A stretch of DNA of 13,454 nt, from assembly GCA_013042025.1 (NCBI GenBank), contig JABDQY010000231.1, positions 1 through 13,454 on the forward strand, read 5' to 3'. The notes under the pieces were generated by a model, which saw only the letters and a program-made list of their open reading frames with translations, was not told the DNA's origin and ran no database searches. Shown here piece after piece: positions 1-7,380 of this stretch. Position 1 is the stretch's first letter. Every line of letters begins with the position of its first letter. Origin of the DNA: Bacteroidia bacterium. Lineage in GTDB: Bacteria; Bacteroidota; Bacteroidia; NS11-12g; UBA9320. Made by a program: the position numbers and the translations under genes.

Positions 1-3000
1 TTGTAATCTTGATCACATAAGTCCACATCAACAAAAGTTGTTTGATCTCCTGGTACGGTTGCAATTCTTACATAAACACCATTTTCATCCTCTCTAAAGA
101 TATTGTATTCTGCCACTGAAGGCCATCCTTCATATGCTGTCCATTCTAGAATATTCTCATATGGATTAATACTAGAAGCTGTTAAATAAATAAAACAATG
201 CGGTGTTGAGGCTAATCCTTGCAAGTCGCAATAATCTTTAACCTTAAGGTCGTAACACATTGGAGCCACAGGTTTGGCAGCAAACACATCAGTATATTCG
301 ATAGTACTTTTTTCAGAAACGGTATAATACGATCCATCTGAGCGTTGAATTAGATATTCTAAAAACTTATCATAATTACTTGCTTCATAATTGATTTCTA
401 ACGTATAGTTATCTGAAAATGACACAAAGTTTATTTGAGGATTGTCGATTTCATCTTCCCCTGTAAGCACAATGTCAACTGAACTGCTATCGCTACACCC
501 ATTATTAAGTCCAGCAATAAGAGTAATGTGTTTTGACCCCTTAGAAGTATATGTGAATCTAGGATTCAAAGACGTAGTATTAATATTATCCGGATCTCCA
601 GTTTCTCCAAAGTTCCATTCATAGAATTGAACTGGGCTATTCCCAGTTAAAATTCCATTGAAATCAACAACTTTGTTCAAACAAATAGTATCACTAAAAT
701 CAATATCTATTACTGGTTTTTCGTAAACCTGCATGGTTTGATACAAAGTATCAGTACACCCATAAACATTACTTGCTAGTAATTCAAGATCATAAAACCC
801 TGGGTTAGACTGCATTATACTGTCGGATCTATTTGTTGAAATTGCTGTAGCATCTAAACTCCATGTCCAAGTACTGCTAAATCTACCTGTATCTTCAAAC
901 AACATGTTAAAAGGCAAACAAACGTCAGTTCCATTCACAAAATGAGGTTCAACTATTGGTTTTTTATAAATAACAATGGAATCTTCTGGAGTAAATACTG
1001 CAGCACAACCCAACGAATCATACACTATCATAGATGGTAATATGCTTTGTCTTAGGTTATTGGTTGTTCTATTTACATAGGTATGTGTACCAATAGTACT
1101 ATCGATTTTTGAGCTATCTAAACTCGAACCGTCATTGTAATTCATGAAGAATCTAGATCCATCAATACTTTGATCAGTGAACGTAACTTGAAGTGGTTCA
1201 CACCCAACATAGTTTTCCATTTTAAACTGTGGTAGTGGACCCTTCACTAAAATGTAGTCATCTTTTCGAGCGGTATCTACACACCCTTCATTATTCTTTG
1301 CAATCAAGATGATATCGTATCCATCGGTCCAACCACTATTCTTGGTGTATATATTACCCGCAGAAGTACTCGTTGTGATGTGAGAATTACCATCACCAAA
1401 ATCCCAACATAATGTATCTGCGTTGCTTGAAGTACTTTCAAACTCTGCATAAACCGGAGCACATTGTAAGAATGAATCAACAGCTGCAAAGTTTGCAGTT
1501 ACTTGAAGAACTTCGAAAGGTTGCTTGATAGTATCGTAACAATTATTATCTCGTGTCACTATTTGATTCAATTCAAAAACACCAGGTTCAGTAATTGCAA
1601 ATTGAACTTTTTGATTTCCTATGCTAGTGCCTGTAATGGTTTGACCAGAAGGCAACAAACTCCATTCTGTGTCAGTAACACCGTTGTAAGATAAATCAGT
1701 TATTGTAAGCGAATCCCCAAAACAAATGATATTATCATCTATTGTGAATCCCGCTCTTACTCCGGTTAGAATAGTACTTGATTCTGCATCTACAGAACAG
1801 CCTGTTGAATTTGTTGTAGTTAAGCTAATTGTGTAATCTCCATTTTCAGTAAATGTGATTGCAGGATTTGCTGCAGCAGTATCACTAATTGTTACACCAT
1901 TATTTAGCTCTACACTCCAATCGTAGGTATACGATGTGGAGGCATTACCTTCATGAAAATCTGAAATAATCACTTGAGTTGGATTTACAGTTAACGGGGC
2001 ACATCCAGACATTGTGTCTAAATCAATATCTGTAACCACACCGTTTACATATACTTTGGTTGAATCTCGACTAAAACATCCTCCAGAAATTGAAGACTGA
2101 TATACTGCCCAATAATCTCCTAACACCGTTGGTCTTGCAAGAACAGTGTCACCAGTATAAGAATAGGAATAAGAACTATATATCTTTTTTAACGTCCAAT
2201 TGTGCGTAAATCCAGCATCTACAGGTTCACTTTTTCCTAACAACGTCATTGTTTCACCAGTACATATAATGGTATCTGGAATTTCAAAGCTACTCTCAGT
2301 AGAAATTACATGAACTTCTGCCACTTTTAATAGTGTATCTCTACAACCTATACCATTTTGACCGGTAAGCATTATGTTATAGTATCCAGTATCATTATAC
2401 GAGAATGTTGGACTTTCTACATCAGCAGAATCCAATATTGTACTATTATCTAATGCATAGAAGTACCATTTGAAGTTATCTGGGCTCATGTAAGAACTTC
2501 GTCTGGTATTGTTTACAAATTGAATCTGTTGTCCAACGCAAGCTATCGATGGCGAAGCATCAAACTCAAGCTTTAGTGAATCTTGATAGATGAAATCATC
2601 TCTAGTTATTGTATCAACGCACCCATTATCACCAGTTGCAATTAACTGCACTGCATAGCTTGCAGGCATTGTATTAAACGTAAATGAATCATGTTCATTC
2701 GTTGATGTATAATACTCAATTCCATTATCAAGAATCCTCCATTTATAAGTTACACTTGTTGCATCCATTGAATCAGAATTATTCGTAAGATGCACTGTAT
2801 GCGGTACTTCACAATGGTAATAATCAGTAGAACTAAAGTCTGCTCTTACGCCTTTTATTTCAACTAAGTTATTAAACGTCTTGGTAGTTACACAACCATT
2901 GTAATCATGGTTCAATTCGATTCCCAGATTTCCAGAACTTGTGCATCGTATTTGTTTTTCATAATTATTACCGCCTATCTCTGTAACTGGCACATTTGAG

Positions 3001-3935
3001 TAACTCCATGAAGTAACACCTATCAATGGGCTATCCAATTGCTTCAATTCTATAATTTCATTAGAACAAAAACTGGAATTACTGGCAACAAGATTTAAAT
3101 TAACAGTGTCTCCTAATCGAATATGGTTTCTTTTTAAAATAGTATAAGTACAACCATTGCTCACGTCCACTTGAAGTGTTGCATCATAATTGCCCGGATT
3201 AAAATAAATTCTGCTTCCGGGAGAAACTCCAACATCGCTAGTATCATTTGATCCTGGAAAAGACCATGTAAATTGTTTTGTAAACGAAGTACTGGGATTG
3301 CTTGTTAATGAATATTGTACTGTTCTTGGAACACAACCCCTAGTGACATTGCCTCCAAAGTTAAAATCCAATTTAGGATGTACTTTAATGGTATCTAGAA
3401 ATTCTCCTACTCCCTTACATCCATTAGAATCAATTACAATTAGTGAAACTTTTTTATCTCCGGTTGTTACAAAGCTATGAGTAATCGTATTTCCCGTTGT
3501 ATTGTAGTTTGTACCATCAACAACCCAACTCCTCGATTGAGAATTTGGAGTTACATCTGTTAGTTGAACTGAATCTGGACCATCACATAAAATAAACTTT
3601 GATGCGTCAAAAACAGGTTCTGGCACAGGATTTACCACAGCAATGTTGTTTTCTGTAAGATTACAAACAACACCGTTAGGTAACGTAATTTGCAATGTTG
3701 CATTGATTGTCATTGCACTTGTGTAAAATGCAAATAGCGTATCTGCTCCGAAAACGGTACCATTTCCTACATTCCATTCGTAGGTTGAACCTGCAACTGG
3801 ATTAAGTACTTGGTAACGGATAATTTCAGGTGCACAAACACTTGATTTGTCTGCAACGATCTGAAAACCAGAGCATTGTGCAAACAAATTTGACCCAATT
3901 AGGGACAGAAAAGTTAAAATAAATAGATGTTTCAC
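1..3935 (-). CDS. Giant exported PKD/Ig-repeat surface protein, C-terminus outside the window
   Basis: An open frame runs without a stop from a GTG at 3935 to the window edge (1311 codons seen); I checked every codon on the minus strand. GTG is the only usual start between an in-frame upstream TGA and the signal peptide. Residues 1-19 form a signal peptide (MKHLFILTFLSLIGSNLFA) followed by QC, a typical Bacteroidota 'A|Q' cleavage site. Residues 34-1147 are 13 Ig/PKD-like modules; module 10 has the classic PKD motif WDFGDG (844-849), and module 13 has EWNFGE. Residues of about 1165-1311 look like fibronectin-III-like strands (for example EYNIFREDENG). In this phylum such proteins usually end in a gliding-motility-associated C-terminal (CHU_C/type B) domain for type IX secretion; that end is not visible here, so T9SS export is inferred. 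The likely role is a cell-surface or secreted adhesin or matrix protein. Substrate and partner are unknown. Confidence 0.9.
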   Translation of the reverse strand, partial: MKHLFILTFLSLIGSNLFAQCSGFQIVADKSSVCAPEIIRYQVLNPVAGSTYEWNVGNGTVFGADTLFAFYTSAMTINATLQITLPNGVVCNLTENNIAVVNPVPEPVFDASKFILCDGPDSVQLTDVTPNSQSRSWVVDGTNYNTTGNTITHSFVTTGDKKVSLIVIDSNGCKGVGEFLDTIKVHPKLDFNFGGNVTRGCVPRTVQYSLTSNPSTSFTKQFTWSFPGSNDTSDVGVSPGSRIYFNPGNYDATLQVDVSNGCTYTILKRNHIRLGDTVNLNLVASNSSFCSNEIIELKQLDSPLIGVTSWSYSNVPVTEIGGNNYEKQIRCTSSGNLGIELNHDYNGCVTTKTFNNLVEIKGVRADFSSTDYYHCEVPHTVHLTNNSDSMDATSVTYKWRILDNGIEYYTSTNEHDSFTFNTMPASYAVQLIATGDNGCVDTITRDDFIYQDSLKLEFDASPSIACVGQQIQFVNNTRRSSYMSPDNFKWYFYALDNSTILDSADVESPTFSYNDTGYYNIMLTGQNGIGCRDTLLKVAEVHVISTESSFEIPDTIICTGETMTLLGKSEPVDAGFTHNWTLKKIYSSYSYSYTGDTVLARPTVLGDYWAVYQSSISGGCFSRDSTKVYVNGVVTDIDLDTMSGCAPLTVNPTQVIISDFHEGNASTSYTYDWSVELNNGVTISDTAAANPAITFTENGDYTISLTTTNSTGCSVDAESSTILTGVRAGFTIDDNIICFGDSLTITDLSYNGVTDTEWSLLPSGQTITGTSIGNQKVQFAITEPGVFELNQIVTRDNNCYDTIKQPFEVLQVTANFAAVDSFLQCAPVYAEFESTSSNADTLCWDFGDGNSHITTSTSAGNIYTKNSGWTDGYDIILIAKNNEGCVDTARKDDYILVKGPLPQFKMENYVGCEPLQVTFTDQSIDGSRFFMNYNDGSSLDSSKIDSTIGTHTYVNRTTNNLRQSILPSMIVYDSLGCAAVFTPEDSIVIYKKPIVEPHFVNGTDVCLPFNMLFEDTGRFSSTWTWSLDATAISTNRSDSIMQSNPGFYDLELLASNVYGCTDTLYQTMQVYEKPVIDIDFSDTICLNKVVDFNGILTGNSPVQFYEWNFGETGDPDNINTTSLNPRFTYTSKGSKHITLIAGLNNGCSDSSSVDIVLTGEDEIDNPQINFVSFSDNYTLEINYEASNYDKFLEYLIQRSDGSYYTVSEKSTIEYTDVFAAKPVAPMCYDLKVKDYCDLQGLASTPHCFIYLTASSINPYENILEWTAYEGWPSVAEYNIFREDENGVYVRIATVPGDQTTFVDVDLCDQDY
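495..3836 (-). repeat. Thirteen tandem cysteine-framed Ig/PKD-like modules (protein-level repeat)
   Basis: Within the giant protein each module begins with a Cys, often as CxP (CAP, CVP, CEVP, CLP), and closes with a Cys, usually as (N/G)xGCx(D)T. The pairs are 34/91, 117/173, 201/262, 290/348, 375/439, 466/531, 558/620, 645/713, 738/799, 825/885, 912/977, 1006/1060 and 1085/1147. Starts recur every 79-94 residues, about 87 on average, and the two cysteines lie 54-68 residues apart. The DNA itself is not an evident direct repeat, so the modules are old and diverged. An intramodule disulfide in the periplasm or outside the cell is inferred from this spacing. Extra cysteines at 331 (module 4) and 843 (module 10) break the pattern. 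Confidence 0.8.
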
Positions 3936-3962
3936 TTTAATAGCAGTAGTAGTTAGTTGTCA

Positions 3963-3995
3963 CGAAGATAGACAAAAAATAGTTATGCCGTACAA
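3963..3995 (-). promoter_or_regulatory. Candidate Bacteroidota promoter for the giant PKD protein
   Basis: Read on the minus strand, TTG (3995-3993) is followed after 22 bases by TATCTTCG (3970-3963). This fits the Bacteroidota pattern of TTG, then 17-23 bases, then TAnnTTTG, with one mismatch in the last box. It would start transcription near 3958, about 23 bases before the GTG start. The match is by eye only. Confidence 0.4.
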
Positions 3996-4005
3996 CTTTA
4001 ATTCA

Positions 4006-4013
4006 TATTTTCG
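4006..4013 (+). promoter_or_regulatory. Weak candidate -7 box for the TPR lipoprotein gene
   Basis: TATTTTCG resembles TAnnTTTG with one mismatch and lies 10-17 bases before the ATG at 4023. No clear TTTG element was found at the expected distance upstream, so this is weak. The 87-base gap 3936-4022 must hold promoters for both divergent genes; I see nothing else in it. Confidence 0.25.
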
Positions 4014-4022
4014 CCTCCTTAA

Positions 4023-4733
4023 ATGAAAAAAGTACTTGTAATTATCACAATAACAGCTCTATTTTCTGCTTGTAAAAAAGGAGAAAATCAGTTAGACCTT
4101 GCAAAGAAATTGTATGCTCAAGCTCAAGAAAATTTGGATGCAACTACCTCAAAAGTTGCTCTGAATCAAATCTTAATGCTAGACTCAACAAATCTGGTTT
4201 ATAAAGATTCTTTAGCCCGGTTGTATATGACTACGGGAAATTACAAAACAGGTGTTAAACTTGGAAGCGAAGTTTATCGCAATGGAACTGCTGACAATAA
4301 TTTAAAAGAAACTTTGGCTCTATCCTATCAGCAACTTGGAGAGATCGAAAAATCTGAAGGGTTAATTGATGAATTGATGCAAGCCACTGGAAACTATAAA
4401 TACATGTATCAAAAATTAGTGCTTCAGTTTGATAAAGGAGATCAAGCTGCATTTGATACTTTAGCAACAAACTTGCTTACTAAAATAGATTCTGATTCTA
4501 CAATAGCGAATACAACGATATCTCTTCCAGGACCAGTAACAGGTGTAAATCAAATGGTTCCGCTAAAAGCTGCAACTCTGTTTATTATAGGAAACAATGC
4601 GTTTGATCGAGAACAAAACGTGCAAAAAGCTGTAGAATATTTTCAAAAAAGTATTGAAGAGTTTAATCAGTTTGAAATGGCAAGATATTCGTTACAAGAA
4701 ATTGAACGAATGATTATGGCTAGCAGAAGATAA
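4023..4733 (+). CDS. TPR-like helical repeat lipoprotein
   Basis: A 236-residue protein with a lipoprotein signal: MKKVLVIITITALFSAC, where C17 would be lipidated after cleavage by signal peptidase II. The lipobox FSAC has F at -3, somewhat unusual. Charged residues K18, K19 and E21 follow; no rule for inner- or outer-membrane sorting was applied. The rest is helical with TPR-like pairs: about 60-85 (YKDSLARLYMTTGNY...), 94-119 (LALSYQQLGEIEKSE...) and 181-213 (NVQKAVEYFQKSIEEF). TPR proteins generally hold other proteins together; the partner here is unknown. It diverges from the PKD gene and ends base-to-base against the PduO gene coming the other way. It seems to be a single-gene transcription unit. 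Lipoprotein assignment is fairly sure; function is not. Confidence 0.85.
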   Translation: MKKVLVIITITALFSACKKGENQLDLAKKLYAQAQENLDATTSKVALNQILMLDSTNLVYKDSLARLYMTTGNYKTGVKLGSEVYRNGTADNNLKETLALSYQQLGEIEKSEGLIDELMQATGNYKYMYQKLVLQFDKGDQAAFDTLATNLLTKIDSDSTIANTTISLPGPVTGVNQMVPLKAATLFIIGNNAFDREQNVQKAVEYFQKSIEEFNQFEMARYSLQEIERMIMASRR

Positions 4734-5264
4734 TTAGTCTTTCTCCCAAATAACTTCCTCTTTTTCTTCTATTCTCAGGAGATCTCTACTTAGTACAAAG
4801 AGGTAATCACTTAATCGATTTAGGTATTGCACTAGAATTGTATAATTCTCATTTTGGAGAGCAACTACTCTACGTTCTGCTCTTCTGCATACACAACGAG
4901 CAATATGTGCTTGTGCACTGGAACTAGACCCACCGGGTAAAATAAAGTTTTTTAAGGTTGGAAGGTTTTCATTTAGCTTATCAATTTCCTGTTCTAACAC
5001 TTCTATATCTTCAATTTTAATTGAAGGTAATTCAAAGCTAACTTCCTTTTCTGTAGCCAAAAGGCTACCAATGTTGAATAGGCGATGTTGAATGTTTTGA
5101 AGAAAAGTTTTATGATTATCATTTAAAGAGGCTACCATTCCTACATGTGAGTTTAGTTCATCCACTGTACCGTAAGCTTCTAACTTTTGATTAGCTTTAC
5201 TAACTCTTGTTCCTCCTAGAAGAGACGTTTCTCCTTTATCTCCCGTTTTTGTATAAATTTTCAT
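4734..5264 (-). CDS. pduO: PduO-type cob(I)alamin adenosyltransferase
   Basis: This 176-residue protein transfers the adenosyl group of ATP to cob(I)alamin to make adenosylcobalamin in the cytoplasm. The family marks are all present: the N-terminal ATP-binding segment YTKTGDKGETSLLGG (4-18), YGTVDELNSHVG (31-42), ILPGGSSSSAQAH (108-120) running into the RCVCRRAER helix (123-131), and YLNRLSDYLFVLSR (147-160). Length is normal for the family. It is the last gene of the minus-strand series, starting 5 bases after the ABC ATPase gene, and its stop codon abuts that of the lipoprotein gene. No other cobalamin gene is nearby, so a role in salvage, for instance for methylmalonyl-CoA mutase, is inference. 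Catalytic assignment is strong. Confidence 0.93.
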   Translation of the reverse strand: MKIYTKTGDKGETSLLGGTRVSKANQKLEAYGTVDELNSHVGMVASLNDNHKTFLQNIQHRLFNIGSLLATEKEVSFELPSIKIEDIEVLEQEIDKLNENLPTLKNFILPGGSSSSAQAHIARCVCRRAERRVVALQNENYTILVQYLNRLSDYLFVLSRDLLRIEEKEEVIWEKD

Positions 5265-5269
5265 TTCTA

Positions 5270-5950
5270 TTATTCCACCAATTGACTTGCAAGTTTACCA
5301 TCAATCATTCGAATGGTTCTCTTTGCATATTTAGCAATATCTTCTTCATGAGTAACCATAATTACTGTGTTTCCATCATCGTGAATTGCATTAAATAATT
5401 CCATTATTTCAATACCACTTTTACTATCTAAATTACCAGTTGGCTCATCTGCAAGTACAATTGAAGGATTGTTTACCAATGCCCTTGCTATTGCAACTCG
5501 CTGTCTTTGTCCACCCGATAATTCATTTGATTTATGGTTTCCTCTATCTCCTAAACCAACTTTCTCCAAAACTGTTTGGGCTTTTTCCAATCTTTCTTTT
5601 TTAGGCACTCCCGCATACACTAGAGGCAAAGCCACATTTTCGAGAGCAGATGTTCTTGGAAGCAAGTTAAAAGATTGAAATACAAATCCGATTTCCTTAT
5701 TTCGAATTGTTGCCAATTCATCATCGCTCATGTCACTAACATTTACATTATTAAGGCGATAAGTTCCTTTTGTTGGCGTGTCTAAGCAACCAATGATATT
5801 CATTAGAGTTGATTTTCCAGATCCAGAAGGACCCATTAATGCTATATATTCACCTTGGTCGATATCACAATCCACTCCATCTAAGGCATGAATTTTATTT
5901 GAGCCCATGGTATAAATTTTATAGATGTCTCTTAGCTCAATTAATGCCAT
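5270..5950 (-). CDS. ABC transporter ATP-binding protein, LolD/MacB type
   Basis: A complete 226-residue stand-alone nucleotide-binding subunit. Walker A is GPSGSGKST (40-48), the Q-loop is at Q92, the signature LSGGQ at 144-148, Walker B IVLADEP (164-170) with catalytic E169, the D-loop at NLD (173-175) and the switch His at H201. The segment VFQSFNLLPRTSALENV and the ending of Walker B in ADEPTGNLD are typical of the LolD/MacB/FtsE branch, whose members drive lipoprotein release, efflux or peptide export through FtsX-fold permeases. No permease gene lies next to it, so the partner and cargo cannot be named. It begins one base after gatC ends and sits 5 bases before the PduO gene, so it is part of the same operon. 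Confidence 0.92.
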   Translation of the reverse strand: MALIELRDIYKIYTMGSNKIHALDGVDCDIDQGEYIALMGPSGSGKSTLMNIIGCLDTPTKGTYRLNNVNVSDMSDDELATIRNKEIGFVFQSFNLLPRTSALENVALPLVYAGVPKKERLEKAQTVLEKVGLGDRGNHKSNELSGGQRQRVAIARALVNNPSIVLADEPTGNLDSKSGIEIMELFNAIHDDGNTVIMVTHEEDIAKYAKRTIRMIDGKLASQLVE

Positions 5951-5951
5951 T

Positions 5952-6242
5952 TTACTTTGTAATTACTTTAGGAACTTTAAAATAATCAGAATCTTTTGAA
6001 GGAGCATTTTTAAGAGCCTTATCCTTTGGCAAAGGTTGTTCAACTATATCCTCTCTAAACACATTGTATTCATTATTTACATAAATCAATGGTTCAACAT
6101 TCGTTGTATCCACTTCTTTCAGTTGATCACAGAAGTCAATTATTCTTTCTAAATCTGATTTGATCGCGGTTTTTTGTTCCTCGTTAAATTCTAGCCGTGC
6201 TAAATGTGCTAATTCTTTCACACGTTTATCATCAATTATCAT
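5952..6242 (-). CDS. gatC: Asp-tRNA(Asn)/Glu-tRNA(Gln) amidotransferase subunit C
   Basis: The 96-residue GatC wraps around GatA and stabilises the GatCAB complex, which amidates Glu-tRNA(Gln) and/or Asp-tRNA(Asn) in the cytoplasm. Recognisable marks are VKELAHLARLEF (8-19), the DLERIIDF helix (30-37), LKEVDTTNVEPL (41-52), FRED (62-65) and the C-terminal LKNAPSKDSDYFKVPKVI (77-94). Length is normal. Its ATG overlaps the plsC stop by four bases (ATGA, 6239-6242), which suggests coupled translation. gatA and gatB are absent from the window, as is common in Bacteroidota, where the three genes are scattered. Confidence 0.95.
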   Translation of the reverse strand: MIIDDKRVKELAHLARLEFNEEQKTAIKSDLERIIDFCDQLKEVDTTNVEPLIYVNNEYNVFREDIVEQPLPKDKALKNAPSKDSDYFKVPKVITK

Positions 6243-6976
6243 AATCCATTCAATTCGTTAAACTTCTCTTCAATTATAGTATAAACCTTTTTAGCTAGCT
6301 CTACCTCATCACCAGGTTTTAGATTTTCAGTGGGTATAGGTCGATGAACGTACATTCTCATCTTTCCAGGTGTTCCCCCTTCTTGCAATCCACCTGAAGG
6401 TAATCGCTTCCAATTATCTGGTAACGTAATGGGTACTATTGGGTGACCATATTCGATTGCGAGCTTGAAAGGACCCATTTTAAAGTTTCGCATTTTCGGG
6501 ACTGTCGTTCCTATTCCTCCTTCTGGAAAGTTTAAAAGACTTATTCCGTCTTTCAATTTTTTATGAGCCAGATAATACGCTTTTTTTGCTCCTTCAATAG
6601 ACTTTCGGTCAACTGGGAGGTCAATCGTTCTAAAAAATATCTTAAAGAAAGGAATGTTTGCTAACTCCTTTTTTGCCATGAAACTAAAAAAGAATGGCAT
6701 TTGAGAGTTTACAGATACTATGTCAAAATAAGAGAAATGGTTTGGTGTAAAAATGTAGGTTTGCTTCTTATTCAGAGGTTCTTCATAAATTGTTTGACCT
6801 CTCAAGCCCGAAACAAACATTAACGCTCTTCCCCAATATCTCCTCAAACTATGAGCCTTAGGATACCATTTCTTTTTAGACAAAAGAATAAGGAAAGCCG
6901 GATAAAGAATTATAAAGATTATTATGAACCAAATGATAAAATAAATGGCCCAGCCATATTTTAACACTTTAATCAT
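6239..6976 (-). CDS. plsC: PlsC-like 1-acyl-sn-glycerol-3-phosphate acyltransferase
   Basis: A 245-residue membrane-bound acyltransferase that probably adds the second acyl chain to lysophosphatidic acid. A hydrophobic anchor spans about 9-32. Motif I is NHFSYFD (79-85) with catalytic H80 and D85; the substrate-binding motif II region reads IDLPVDR (118-124); motif III reads FPEGG (150-154), where the usual form is FPEGT(R/S); motif IV is VPITL (181-185). The positively charged residue normally after FPEGT is missing, so the acceptor might differ from lysophosphatidate (an ornithine- or other amino-lipid acyltransferase is an alternative). It shares one base with the upstream SRPBCC gene (TAATG at 6976) and four with gatC. 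Acyltransferase fold is sure, the exact acceptor is not. Confidence 0.85.
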   Translation of the reverse strand: MIKVLKYGWAIYFIIWFIIIFIILYPAFLILLSKKKWYPKAHSLRRYWGRALMFVSGLRGQTIYEEPLNKKQTYIFTPNHFSYFDIVSVNSQMPFFFSFMAKKELANIPFFKIFFRTIDLPVDRKSIEGAKKAYYLAHKKLKDGISLLNFPEGGIGTTVPKMRNFKMGPFKLAIEYGHPIVPITLPDNWKRLPSGGLQEGGTPGKMRMYVHRPIPTENLKPGDEVELAKKVYTIIEEKFNELNGL

Positions 6977-7380
6977 TATGCGTTCAGGTGTTCTGTTAAT
7001 TTATGTACCTGCACATTCAAGAAATCTCCAAGCATCTTCTCAGCCATCATTTTCATCATGAAGTTCAATTTTGCATTTATTACAGCCTCAACTTCAGTTA
7101 CATCAGAAGATATTTCTCTGATATTCCACTGAATATTAAACTCAAAAGGAACTTTGTTCTGAGGTTTCATTTCAATGAAACTAGGAATTGTCTTTTCAGT
7201 AAATGCCAATTCAACGCTTCCAACCCCCTCAATATCAAGTGTTGCTGTATCTTCGGTTGATGAAAATGATCTAACTTTACTTGGCATAAGTATTCGGTAA
7301 TTTTCTGGAACGCTAAGAAATTCAAAAACTTCTGTACTCGACTTATTTATAGTATTTGTATTACTTCTAATTTCTACCAT
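6976..7380 (-). CDS. SRPBCC/START-like small ligand-binding protein
   Basis: A 134-residue soluble protein with the SRPBCC (polyketide cyclase/START-like) pattern: an opening strand (EIRSNTNTINKSS), a helix TEVFEFLSVPENYRILMP (about 16-33), a series of alternating strands, and a long closing helix (about 110-131). Proteins of this fold bind hydrophobic ligands in a deep cavity; the ligand is unknown. It sits between a DUF4199 membrane protein and a lipid acyltransferase, sharing single bases with both (TAATG at 7380 and 6976), so it is translated from the same message and might handle a lipid, which is inference only. No signal peptide. Fold assignment is by sequence pattern, without a decisive catalytic motif. 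Confidence 0.75.
   Translation of the reverse strand: MVEIRSNTNTINKSSTEVFEFLSVPENYRILMPSKVRSFSSTEDTATLDIEGVGSVELAFTEKTIPSFIEMKPQNKVPFEFNIQWNIREISSDVTEVEAVINAKLNFMMKMMAEKMLGDFLNVQVHKLTEHLNA

Noticed and set aside
442..3480. Several 60-63 codon open frames on the plus strand and one on the minus strand across the PKD gene region
   Set aside because: They lie wholly within the 1311-codon PKD frame on other frames or the other strand, have no recognisable domains and no promoter or start context; they are shadows.
1..3935. Possible frameshift or broken gene, since no start-to-stop frame covers this region
   Set aside because: A codon-by-codon check showed an unbroken minus-strand frame; the stop simply lies beyond the window edge.
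4014..4020. AAGGAGG on the minus strand, resembling a strong Shine-Dalgarno sequence
   Set aside because: The ATG about seven bases downstream is followed by AAT and then TAA, so it would make only a two-residue peptide, and the site is 79 or more bases from the GTG start of the PKD gene. Bacteroidota also rarely use Shine-Dalgarno sites.
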